DNA of 6,508 bases from Planctomycetaceae bacterium (lineage in GTDB: Bacteria; Planctomycetota; Planctomycetia; Pirellulales; UBA1268): assembly GCA_009691925.1 (NCBI GenBank), contig SIAG01000244.1, forward strand, positions 1 through 6,508, read 5' to 3'. The stretch's first letter is position 1, and each line of letters begins with the position of its first letter. The position numbers and the translations under genes were made by a program. A model generated the notes under the pieces. It had not been told where the DNA came from, searched no databases, and was given only the letters and a program-made list of their open reading frames with translations. This document shows, one piece after another, positions 1 through 5,628 of this stretch.

Positions 1-708
1 GAGCGTGGCGGCGAGGGCATCAACCGCTTCGGCATAGGCCTGGGCGTGGTCGTCGGCGAGGGTGGCATTCCCTTCGTCGGCCCTGATCTCGCGGATCGCG
101 GCGGCGGCCTGGGTGACGACGATCGGGTCGGCATCCTTCAGAAGCTCGACGAGCTTAGGGAGGACGGGGAAGGCTCTTTCACCAATCCGCCCAATGGCGC
201 GGGCCGCATGCCAGCGGAGGCGGATGTTGTCATCCCCGAGCGCCTTGACGAGATCGTCGAGAGCCGGGTGGGCGTTGGGCCCGAGGTCGGCGAGCGCGTC
301 GACCGCCAAGACGCGGCCATTCTCGTCGGTCGCCGCCGCCAAGCCCGTGCGGAGGTCGCCGATGGTTTCCGCGCCGGGGGCGCTGCGATCAGCAGGGGCC
401 GTTGCCGGGGAGGCGGGAACGGCGGCAGACGTGGCGCCGGGGAGTTCGAGGGTGTCGCTGGCGGCCTTGCCTGGATTGCCTGGCTTGCCTGGCTTGTCGT
501 CGGCGGGCTCGGCCGGCGTCGCGGCAGCGGGCCGCTTCGGCACGCCCCCAACCTGTGGCTGGGCCGACGGTTCATCACCTTTCTTTTGATCGCCGAACGT
601 AACCTCCGGCGGTTTCTGTTCGGACGCCGGCTTCTTCGTTCCAGTGCACCCGATCGTCGCCAGCAAGCCGACGACACCCACGATCACGATCGTTCCCTTG
701 AACCTCAT
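1..708 (-). CDS. HEAT-repeat lipoprotein, N-terminal part (runs off left edge)
   Basis: Reading the minus strand from ATG at 708 gives 236 codons with no stop before the window edge, so the C-terminus is missing. The start has GGAG (721-718) nine bases upstream. Residues 1-21 look like a lipoprotein signal: MRFKG, then a hydrophobic core, then Cys21 in LLATIGC. The lipobox is imperfect because Thr sits at -3. Residues 22-115 are a low-complexity Pro/Ala/Lys linker with a KPGKPGNPGK stretch. From about 117 helical repeats begin; the clearest are AHPALDDLVKALGDD with WHAARAIGRIG (about 146-176) and AFPVLPKLVELLKDADP with VTQAAAAIREI (about 179-208). These match the HEAT/PBS-lyase-like repeat pattern, a protein-protein interaction scaffold. 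The likely location is membrane-anchored and facing the periplasm. No catalytic domain is visible in this part. The partner is unknown. The coding call is firm because the frame gives a signal, a linker and repeats in a sensible order; the lipidation call is moderate. Confidence 0.85.
   Translation of the reverse strand, partial: MRFKGTIVIVGVVGLLATIGCTGTKKPASEQKPPEVTFGDQKKGDEPSAQPQVGGVPKRPAAATPAEPADDKPGKPGNPGKAASDTLELPGATSAAVPASPATAPADRSAPGAETIGDLRTGLAAATDENGRVLAVDALADLGPNAHPALDDLVKALGDDNIRLRWHAARAIGRIGERAFPVLPKLVELLKDADPIVVTQAAAAIREIRADEGNATLADDHAQAYAEAVDALAATL
466..496. repeat. 9-bp tandem repeat inside the lipoprotein linker
   Basis: Three imperfect copies of CTTGCCTGG (466-474, 475-483 with the first base A, and 484-492) are followed by a partial CTTG. 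Read on the minus strand they encode successive Lys/Asn-Pro-Gly triplets in the Pro-rich linker. Because the unit is a multiple of three, copy-number change would alter linker length without a frameshift. Confidence 0.75.
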
Positions 709-777
709 CTCGATTCACTCCAGGGTGTGCTCCGGGAAAAGCCCACGGCAGCGCGCGACGCAATTCCGCTCTCGAAA

Positions 778-790
778 GCCATAGCATGGC
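778..790. repeat. Interrupted palindrome upstream of the lipoprotein gene
   Basis: GCCAT at 778-782 and ATGGC at 786-790 are perfect inverted arms with a 3-base centre. It lies 70 bases upstream of the minus-strand start at 708, a position compatible with an operator or promoter-proximal site. Five-base arms arise often by chance, so the role is speculative. Confidence 0.25.
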
Positions 791-998
791 CAGCCCGTGG
801 AACCGACGGCGGTGGACAAAACCTCCGCGACAGATTCCCGACTGGAGGCGGCACGACCGTCAGGATCGCGACATCCGGCACCGACGGTCGCGTCAGCCGG
901 CCGGAGCCCTGCCCTCGAGCGCCCCGGCGGACACATCGGATGCAGTTTTCCAGCCTGCCGGGCGCGAAAGCGGTGTCGCCCCTCCAGCGAACGGATTG

Positions 999-1004
999 TA
1001 TACT
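999..1004 (+). promoter_or_regulatory. Candidate -10 element TATACT for the secreted protein gene
   Basis: TATACT matches the housekeeping sigma -10 consensus TATAAT at five of six positions and stands out as an AT-rich island in very GC-rich DNA. It lies 132 bases before the ATG at 1136, implying a leader of roughly 120 bases. No good -35 hexamer is found 16-18 bases upstream, which weakens the call. The following bases CCGGG resemble those after a second TATACTCC at 3493-3500. Confidence 0.4.
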
Positions 1005-1061
1005 CCGGGAAGCTGTTTCTCCCATCGGAGTTTTCCGGTCGTGGAGATTGTTCCATCGCCG

Positions 1062-1077
1062 GGGACCGACCGGTCCC
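1062..1077. repeat. Inverted repeat in the leader of the secreted protein gene
   Basis: GGGACCG (1062-1068) and CGGTCCC (1071-1077) are perfect 7-base inverted arms around a 2-base centre. As RNA this would fold as a 6-bp stem with a GACC tetraloop; as DNA it is a near-palindromic possible operator. If transcription starts near 1011 it lies inside the untranslated leader, about 60 bases before the start codon. Its function is unknown. Confidence 0.35.
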
Positions 1078-1135
1078 TGACCGGGTCACCCCCACCCTTC
1101 CATCCCGCCCCTAGCGGGCCACCAAGAGGCAGGTC

Positions 1136-1900
1136 ATGCGTCGCTGTGCCCCCACCATCGCCGCGTCGGTTCGTGTTTCCCCGGGCCTGTCTTGCGTCGC
1201 CCGGTATCTCCTCGGCCGCCGGTCGGCCGGTTTCCTCGCCCGGGCTGGTCTTGCCGCCGGGCTCGGTTTGATGGGGGGCGGGGCGTCGCACACCGCTTCG
1301 GCCCAGTGGGGGGGATGGGGCAATGGCGGCATGGGGGGCATGGGGGGCGGCTACGCCTCGACGGCTGGCCAAGCCGCTGCCTATGGGATCTCCGATGTGA
1401 TCCGCTCCGAGGGCTATGCCAACCTCCAGAACTCCGAGGCGGCCAAGAACTGGGAGGATGCCAAGACCAAGGAGATCGACAACCGCCAGAAGTGGACGAA
1501 CACCTACTTCGACATGCGGCGGACGAACAAAGAGGCGCGACAGGCCGAAAACGGGCCGGCCGTGACGCATGATCAGGCGATCCGCTTTGCCAAGGCGGCG
1601 GCCCCGCCGCGGCTGACGTCGGCGCAGCTCGATCCGGTCACCGGCCACATCGAGTATCCGCTCCTCCTGACTGCCGAGGACTACAACGCCTATCGCTCCG
1701 ACCTCGACAAACTGTTCGCCGATCGGGCTTCGAGCGGCGGCAGCCTCCAGTTTGAGGAGTTCGAGAAGATCCGCGGGACCGTTTCGAAGTTCATCGATGC
1801 CCTGAAGACGAATGTCAGCCGCTCCTCGGCCGGCGACTACGGCCATGCCCGGACATTCCTCGACAGCCTCGCCAACGAGCCCCGCTTCCCGGCGGGCTGA
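1136..1900 (+). CDS. Secreted protein of unknown function with Gly/Met-rich N-terminus
   Basis: The 254-residue protein starts at ATG 1136, preceded by AAGAGG (1124-1129) and AGG (1131-1133). An Arg-containing N-terminus leads to a hydrophobic stretch (about 32-50) ending in HTASAQ, so signal peptide cleavage near residues 56/57 is likely. The 56-residue leader is long; RRSAGFL resembles a Tat motif only loosely. After cleavage comes a Gly/Met/Trp-rich segment (58-73), then a predicted helical, charged region containing NWEDAKTKEIDNRQKW and TNTYFDMRRTNKEARQAE (105-138). A more acidic mixed region (160-254) includes PLLLTAEDYNAYRSDLDKLF. There are no transmembrane segments after the signal, no catalytic motif, and no cysteines in the mature part (the only ones are Cys4 and Cys20). 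I do not recognise a named family; the sequence style resembles conserved hypothetical exported proteins of planctomycetes. It ends 28 bases before the convergent transporter gene. The gene call is firm; the function is unknown. Confidence 0.85.
   Translation: MRRCAPTIAASVRVSPGLSCVARYLLGRRSAGFLARAGLAAGLGLMGGGASHTASAQWGGWGNGGMGGMGGGYASTAGQAAAYGISDVIRSEGYANLQNSEAAKNWEDAKTKEIDNRQKWTNTYFDMRRTNKEARQAENGPAVTHDQAIRFAKAAAPPRLTSAQLDPVTGHIEYPLLLTAEDYNAYRSDLDKLFADRASSGGSLQFEEFEKIRGTVSKFIDALKTNVSRSSAGDYGHARTFLDSLANEPRFPAG
1308..1347 (+). other. G-quadruplex-prone tract encoding the Gly/Met-rich segment
   Basis: Four G runs on the coding strand (1308-1314, 1317-1320, 1333-1338, 1342-1347) are separated by loops of 2, 12 and 3 bases. 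The last two runs form a tandem CATGGGGGG pair (1330-1347). The tract could fold in mRNA or in single-stranded DNA. The 12-base loop is longer than the classical limit of seven, so folding is plausible but not assured. A further pair of G runs lies upstream at 1273-1278 and 1280-1283. Confidence 0.5.
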
Positions 1901-1919
1901 TCGCCGGCTGGTGGCCGGC
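1881..1919 (+). terminator. Tandem hairpins between convergent genes, possible terminator
   Basis: The first hairpin has CCCGC 1881-1885 pairing with GCGGG 1892-1896 around a 6-base loop; it overlaps the end of the secreted protein gene and can extend outward with a one-base bulge. The second has GCCGGC 1903-1908 pairing with GCCGGC 1914-1919 around a 5-base loop, in the 28-base gap before the stop of the minus-strand transporter gene. Neither is followed by a T run, so this is not a standard intrinsic terminator. The convergent position is the main support. Confidence 0.35.
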
Positions 1920-1928
1920 CGACTGGCG

Positions 1929-3488
1929 TCAGGGGGGCGCTGCTTCCGATCGGGTCGGGGCGCCGCCGGCGGCAATCGTGTCGGTCGCAATCGCCGTGTC
2001 GCCGGGGAGAATGCTGTCGTCCGCGAGGAGGAGATCGATAGCGTCGATCCCCGCGCTGACGTGGTTATCCAGCCTTGACGGGGGGTATCGCCGTGCCGGG
2101 GGCGTGGCGCTCGCTGAAGGGGGCAGGTGGACCCGCCGCAGAAGCGGGATCGTTGCCACTCGGAGGAGTGCCGAGACGCCGAACACGGCGTAGTAGGCGC
2201 TGCGGTCCTCGCCGAGGGTACGGAGGAGGAGGCCGCCGCAGGCAGCACCGCTGACCCAGGCTACGGCATGGCCGAGGTTGTAGGCGGTCACCACTCCGGT
2301 CCGCTCCCGGTGCGAGGCCGTCTCGAAGAACAGAAGCACGACGGCCAGCTCGTAGGCCGCCCACGACGCGCCGGCGACGACCTGCACGCCGACGAGGTAG
2401 GGGATGTTCGCCGACACCAGCCAGAAGAGCGTCAGTGGAGCGATCGCGAGCCCTCCCACCCAGAGCAGGCCGAGGGAGCCGATCCGGCCTCCCAGCCGCC
2501 CCAGAGTCGGGAGCACCAGAGCCCGCGCGAGGAAGCTGACGGCGACGACCAGCATGTACGAGAGGTACGAGAACTGTCGGTCTTTGAGCATGTAGGGGGC
2601 GAAGTAAGCGCCGGAGAACTGGCAGGCAAAGGTGATCGCCCACAGGTATGTGACGAGGGTCCCTGCCGGCCCCGCAGCGAGGCCGCGGAGGCGCTGCCAC
2701 GCCTCGCCGGGACCGGACCGGGGCGGGGCCGCATCCCCGCAGCGACGATCCTCGACCACCGGCATGTCGTGCCCCGGGGGCTTGAGCTCGCGGCAGGCGG
2801 CCAAGCAGAGGGTCGAGACGAGACGGCAGCCCGAGGCGAGCGCGAACAGGACCGCGAACGTGGGGAGGAGAACGTCGTGGCGCTTCCCCCATTCCAGGAG
2901 CAGGCCCCCGGCGACGAAACCGCCGAGGACTGCGAACTGACCGAGACGACTGCGATGGGCAAAGTAGGGGGTGCGCATCCGCTCCGGAATCAGGGTGCCC
3001 ATCCAGGCGTTCCAGGCCGGGGCGCCGGCCATGCCGGCCGACCAATAGATGCTCACGGCGATCAGCAGCTCCCATGGTTGGGCATGCCCGCGCAGGGCCC
3101 ACCAGATGAGCGGCAGAAAACTGATGGCCTGCACCGCCGTCGTGGCCACCACCCAGCCCCGGTTCGTCCCCAGCCGGCGCACCGCCAGCGGCGTCACCAG
3201 TTGGAGCACCGCCCCCACCAGCAGCGGTGCCGATGCGGTCAGCCCAGTTGCCACCGGGCCGAAGCCGAGCGCCAGGCTGAACGCCGGGATGTAGTGCTCC
3301 CCGCAGCCGACCATCACGCTGTAGGCGGAGGCGTCGGCGGTAGAGATCCAGAGATCGCGGCGGAGCCCCGACCGCGGCGGGAGGCCTCGGGAGAGCAGCT
3401 CCACAACCTTGGCGCGAGGCCTCGGCGGGCGGGAGGACAAGGGGGGAAGGTCCGGGGCGCGGGGTGGGCAGGCCAGAAGGAGGGGCAC
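1929..3488 (-). CDS. Major facilitator superfamily (MFS) transporter
   Basis: The 519-residue inner-membrane protein has about twelve hydrophobic segments, roughly at 49-74, 76-103, 110-131, 139-158, 184-199, 207-231, 275-300, 307-328, 337-359, 361-388, 398-423 and 430-450. They fall as six plus six around a hydrophilic central loop (232-272), the classic MFS plan. A short basic loop (VRRLGTNRG, 103-111) sits where MFS motif A belongs. The segment WNAWMGTLIPERMRTPYFAHRSRLGQ (159-184) resembles the WxSWMxxLVPxxxRGRYF pattern seen in many bacterial MFS proteins. The start is GTG at 3488, chosen because GGGGGAG (3503-3497) lies eight bases upstream; it gives a Pro-rich 45-residue N-terminus before helix 1. 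A GTG at 3404 would be an alternative but has a poorly spaced site. The hydrophilic C-tail (about 452-519) is long and of low complexity. Substrate cannot be told from sequence. The neighbours are not related in function, so context does not help. Confidence 0.88.
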   Translation of the reverse strand: MPLLLACPPRAPDLPPLSSRPPRPRAKVVELLSRGLPPRSGLRRDLWISTADASAYSVMVGCGEHYIPAFSLALGFGPVATGLTASAPLLVGAVLQLVTPLAVRRLGTNRGWVVATTAVQAISFLPLIWWALRGHAQPWELLIAVSIYWSAGMAGAPAWNAWMGTLIPERMRTPYFAHRSRLGQFAVLGGFVAGGLLLEWGKRHDVLLPTFAVLFALASGCRLVSTLCLAACRELKPPGHDMPVVEDRRCGDAAPPRSGPGEAWQRLRGLAAGPAGTLVTYLWAITFACQFSGAYFAPYMLKDRQFSYLSYMLVVAVSFLARALVLPTLGRLGGRIGSLGLLWVGGLAIAPLTLFWLVSANIPYLVGVQVVAGASWAAYELAVVLLFFETASHRERTGVVTAYNLGHAVAWVSGAACGGLLLRTLGEDRSAYYAVFGVSALLRVATIPLLRRVHLPPSASATPPARRYPPSRLDNHVSAGIDAIDLLLADDSILPGDTAIATDTIAAGGAPTRSEAAPP

Positions 3489-3503
3489 TGCTTATACTCC
3501 CCC
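3489..3503 (-). promoter_or_regulatory. Ribosome binding site setting the GTG start of the transporter
   Basis: On the minus strand GGGGGAG (3503-3497) is followed by an 8-base spacer and GTG at 3488. This is the best-placed Shine-Dalgarno for the frame and decides the start. It overlaps the plus-strand TATACT at 3493-3498. Confidence 0.6.
3493..3498 (+). promoter_or_regulatory. Candidate -10 element TATACT for the epimerase-like gene
   Basis: TATACT (five of six to consensus) lies 105 bases before ATG 3603, with TG at 3489-3490. It is one of few AT-rich patches in the 114-base divergent gap (3489-3602). No clear -35 is present. Because it coincides with the transporter's ribosome binding site on the other strand, it may simply be a by-product of that site. 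Confidence 0.3.
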
Positions 3504-3602
3504 GGGCCGATGTGACGAAAGTCGTTTTTTTCCGGGGCTTCCGCTCCGCGACACCGTGCCGGCGCCGCGACCGCGACTTCTGTTCGCGACAGGGAGGAAG
3601 CT

Positions 3603-4514
3603 ATGCAGGCATTGGTCACGGGGGCGACCGGGTTTGTCGGTCCGCGGTTGTTGCGGATGCTCGATCGGCCGGTGGTGCTGACGCGCGATCCGGAGCGGGC
3701 CCGGGCCACGATCGGTCATCTCGCCGGCCGGATCGTCGGCTGGGATTCCCGTCAGGGCCCTCCCCCCGCCAGCGCCCTGGAGGGGATCGACACCGTCTTC
3801 CATCTCGCCGGTGAATCGGTGGCCGAAGGGCGGTGGACGCCGGCCCAGAAGCAACGGATCAGGGACAGCCGGGTGATCGGCACGCGGCATCTCGTTCAGG
3901 GGATCCGTCAGGCATCGGCCCGGCCCGCCGTACTCGTGTCGGCTTCGGCAGTCGGCTACTACGGCGACCGGGGGGACGACGAGCTCACCGAGTCGGCGGT
4001 CGCGGGGCGCGACTTCCTCGCGGAGGTCTGCGTCGCCTGGGAGGAAGAGGCTCTGACCGCCCGCGAGCTCGGGGTCCGGGTGGTCACGGCCCGGACCGGG
4101 ATCGTGCTCGGCGCCGGGGGGGGGGCGCTTGGAAAGATGCTCCTCCCATTCAAATTGGGGGCCGGGGGCCCGCTGGGAAGCGGGAAGCAGTGGATGCCCT
4201 GGATCCATGTCACCGACCTGGCGCGGCTCTACTACCATGCCGCCGCGACTGCCCCGATCGACGGCCCGATGAACGCCGTCGCCCCGAACCCGGTGCGGAA
4301 CACAGAGTTCACCCGCGCCCTTGGTCGGCAACTCCACCGCCCCGCCTTCCTCCCCGCCCCCTATTTCGGTCTCCGGCTCGTGTTCGGGGAGTTCGCCCAG
4401 GTGCTCTTCGCCTCGCAGCGGGTGATCCCTCGGGTGGCGCTCGAAAGCGGTTTCACGTTTCAGTATCCCGACATCACCGCAGGCTTGCGGGAGATCATCG
4501 CGCCGGCCGCGTGA
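3603..4514 (+). CDS. TIGR01777-type atypical SDR / NAD(P)-binding epimerase-like protein
   Basis: The 303-residue protein (typical length for the family, about 300) starts at ATG 3603 with a strong GGGAGG (3592-3597) five bases upstream. The N-terminus VTGATGFVG (5-13) is the Rossmann NAD(P)-binding glycine motif of extended short-chain dehydrogenases. Family-typical blocks follow: FHLAGESVAEGRWTPAQK (66-83), RDSRVIGT (87-94), SASAVGYYGDRG (113-124), RTGIVLG (164-170), GSGKQWMPWIHVTDLA (192-207), and the C-terminal segment VALESGFTFQYPDITAGLREI (278-298) resembling the DUF1731 domain. These match the TIGR01777 group (YfcH in E. coli, SDR39U1 in animals). The group is an atypical SDR lacking the YxxxK active site, and I see no such motif here either, so the reaction is unknown. 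Expected to be cytoplasmic. It converges with the Sua5-type gene 16 bases downstream. A run of ten G (4116-4125) lies within GAGGGA (170-175). Confidence 0.92.
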   Translation: MQALVTGATGFVGPRLLRMLDRPVVLTRDPERARATIGHLAGRIVGWDSRQGPPPASALEGIDTVFHLAGESVAEGRWTPAQKQRIRDSRVIGTRHLVQGIRQASARPAVLVSASAVGYYGDRGDDELTESAVAGRDFLAEVCVAWEEEALTARELGVRVVTARTGIVLGAGGGALGKMLLPFKLGAGGPLGSGKQWMPWIHVTDLARLYYHAAATAPIDGPMNAVAPNPVRNTEFTRALGRQLHRPAFLPAPYFGLRLVFGEFAQVLFASQRVIPRVALESGFTFQYPDITAGLREIIAPAA

Positions 4515-4519
4515 TGGTG

Positions 4520-4542
4520 CCGGCGCGGACTCAACCCGCCGG
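4520..4542. terminator. GC hairpin between convergent genes, weak terminator candidate
   Basis: CCGGCG (4520-4525) and CGCCGG (4537-4542) form a perfect 6-bp stem with an 11-base loop, starting five bases after the epimerase-like gene's stop and overlapping the stop of the Sua5-type gene (4531-4533). There is no T run on either strand. Its position between two converging genes suggests shared termination, but such stems are common in DNA of this composition. Confidence 0.25.
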
Positions 4543-5628
4543 GGCGGGGTCGTCTGTGCCGTCAGAGGCGCCGTCAGCGGGGGCCGCGGCCCGCGCAAGG
4601 CGGTCGTGGATCGCCTGCCAGGCATCGCCGGGGGGTGGTTCATCGACGATGATCCAGTCGAGTGACCGCTTGTCGACGGCGTGGAGCACGGCGTAGAGCA
4701 TGGCAGCGTGCGCGGCCGGATCTTCCGGCATCGGCACGACGACCACCTCGGCGCTGGTGGCGATCTGTCTGGTCCGCGCGTCGGCGGCCCGGGTTGTCAG
4801 CCAGCCGACGCGCTTCCCGGCGCGAAGTAATTCGGTCACCCGCTCGGCGGCGCGGGGGCTCGTCTCGAGGGGGGTGCGCGGGGCGTAGTGGCGGGACCGT
4901 TGGCCGGGGGAGCGGGCCGGTCCTGAGGGGGCGCTGGTCGGTCCGGCGGCGATCGTCTCGCCCAGCGCCGCGGCGAGCGCCGTGGCGGTCAGCGGGCCGG
5001 GGCGGAGGATCGCCGGCGGCGACACCGTGCAGTCGACGACGGTCGATTCGATCCCCCGTCCGCACGGACCGGCGTCGAGGATCAGGTCGACCCTCGCACC
5101 GAGGCTCTCGAGGACATGGGCCGCCGTCGTCGGTGAGAGGCGGAGCGAACGGTTCGCGCTCGGGGCTGCCAGCGGTTCGCCGAGGCGGGTGATCAGTTCG
5201 CGGGCAATCGGCTGGTCGGGGCAACGCAGCGCCACCGTCGGCCCGCCGGCGGTGACGCGGTCGGGGACGTGCGCCGCCTTCGGGACGACAACCGTCACCG
5301 GGCCGGGCCAGCAGGCCCGGGCGATCCGTTCGGCGGAGGCGGGCCACTCCGCGGCCAGCGTCCGCGCCATCCCGATGCCATCGACATGGACGATGAGCGG
5401 ATTGGTCGACGACCGCCCCTTGGCGATGAAGATCCGCTCGACGGCGCTCTCCGACAGCGCCAGGGCGGCGAGCCCGTAGACCGTCTCAGTCGGGATCGCC
5501 ACGAGCCCCCCCGCGCGGAGCACCGCCGCGGCCCGGTCGAGCGCCGCGTCGGTGGCGGTCGGGAGCGCGGTCGATCCGTCGGGCCAGTGGACCGGGAGGG
5601 TGTCGGGGAGGGCGTGGTCGATCGTCAT
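4531..5628 (-). CDS. L-threonylcarbamoyladenylate synthase, Sua5 type
   Basis: This cytoplasmic enzyme uses threonine, bicarbonate and ATP to make threonylcarbamoyl-AMP, the donor that the TsaBDE machinery transfers to A37 of ANN-decoding tRNAs (t6A). The 365-residue protein has the two-domain Sua5 plan. The YrdC domain (about 25-212) shows IPTETVYGL (45-53), KGRSSTNPLIVHV (70-82), CWPGPVTVV (106-114), APSANRSLRLSPT (155-167), STVVD (195-199) and ILRPG (207-211). After a linker comes SPGQRSRHYAP (240-250), the Sua5 hallmark, and a C-terminal domain ending in AIHDRLARAA (339-348). The length suits Sua5 rather than the one-domain TsaC (about 190). The start is ATG 5628, with GGAG (5639-5636) seven bases upstream. 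The frame is open 45 codons further, but that stretch is Pro/Arg-rich and lies before the conserved fold. The C-terminal 15 residues are low complexity. It diverges from purE. Confidence 0.95.
   Translation of the reverse strand: MTIDHALPDTLPVHWPDGSTALPTATDAALDRAAAVLRAGGLVAIPTETVYGLAALALSESAVERIFIAKGRSSTNPLIVHVDGIGMARTLAAEWPASAERIARACWPGPVTVVVPKAAHVPDRVTAGGPTVALRCPDQPIARELITRLGEPLAAPSANRSLRLSPTTAAHVLESLGARVDLILDAGPCGRGIESTVVDCTVSPPAILRPGPLTATALAAALGETIAAGPTSAPSGPARSPGQRSRHYAPRTPLETSPRAAERVTELLRAGKRVGWLTTRAADARTRQIATSAEVVVVPMPEDPAAHAAMLYAVLHAVDKRSLDWIIVDEPPPGDAWQAIHDRLARAAAPADGASDGTDDPAPAG

Larger units (their letters stand above)
709..1135. other. Divergent intergenic region between the lipoprotein and the secreted protein gene
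   Basis: This 427-base stretch separates two divergent starts (708 minus, 1136 plus), so it should carry promoters for both. Several long frames cross it, but none has protein-like composition and none matches anything recognisable; I treat them as GC-driven shadows. The supportable contents are a short palindrome at 778-790, a -10-like TATACT at 999-1004 and an inverted repeat at 1062-1077. A weaker 5-bp stem (CCCGC 1104-1108 with GCGGG 1114-1118) lies just before the ribosome binding site of the plus-strand gene. No RNA gene or riboswitch is recognised. Confidence 0.6.

Noticed and set aside
46..1080. A 344-codon plus-strand frame opposite the HEAT lipoprotein
   Set aside because: The minus strand gives a signal peptide, a linker and HEAT repeats in one uninterrupted frame. 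The plus-strand reading has no recognisable domain and runs on into intergenic DNA.
1217..1243. Possible twin-arginine (Tat) signal, RRSAGFL, in the secreted protein
   Set aside because: The spacing between the Arg pair and the FL pair does not fit the S/T-RR-x-F-L-K consensus. An ordinary Sec signal explains the hydrophobic stretch equally well.
893..2248. A 451-codon open frame on the minus strand across the secreted protein gene
   Set aside because: It spans an intergenic region, the whole opposite gene and the end of the transporter gene, and has low-complexity Arg/Pro/Ala composition.
2127..3515. A 462-codon open frame on the plus strand opposite the transporter gene
   Set aside because: Its translation is rich in Arg, Gly, Glu and Pro with no hydrophobic core or known motif. 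The opposite strand encodes a clear 12-helix transporter, so this is a GC-driven antisense shadow.
3512..3531. GAC-GAAA-GTC mini hairpin followed by seven T, resembling a terminator
   Set aside because: The stem has only three Watson-Crick pairs plus wobbles, and it sits upstream of the epimerase-like gene rather than after any plus-strand gene.
3492..4643. A 383-codon minus-strand frame opposite the epimerase-like gene
   Set aside because: The plus strand carries conserved motifs along its full length; the antisense reading is Arg/Pro/Gly-rich and unmatched.
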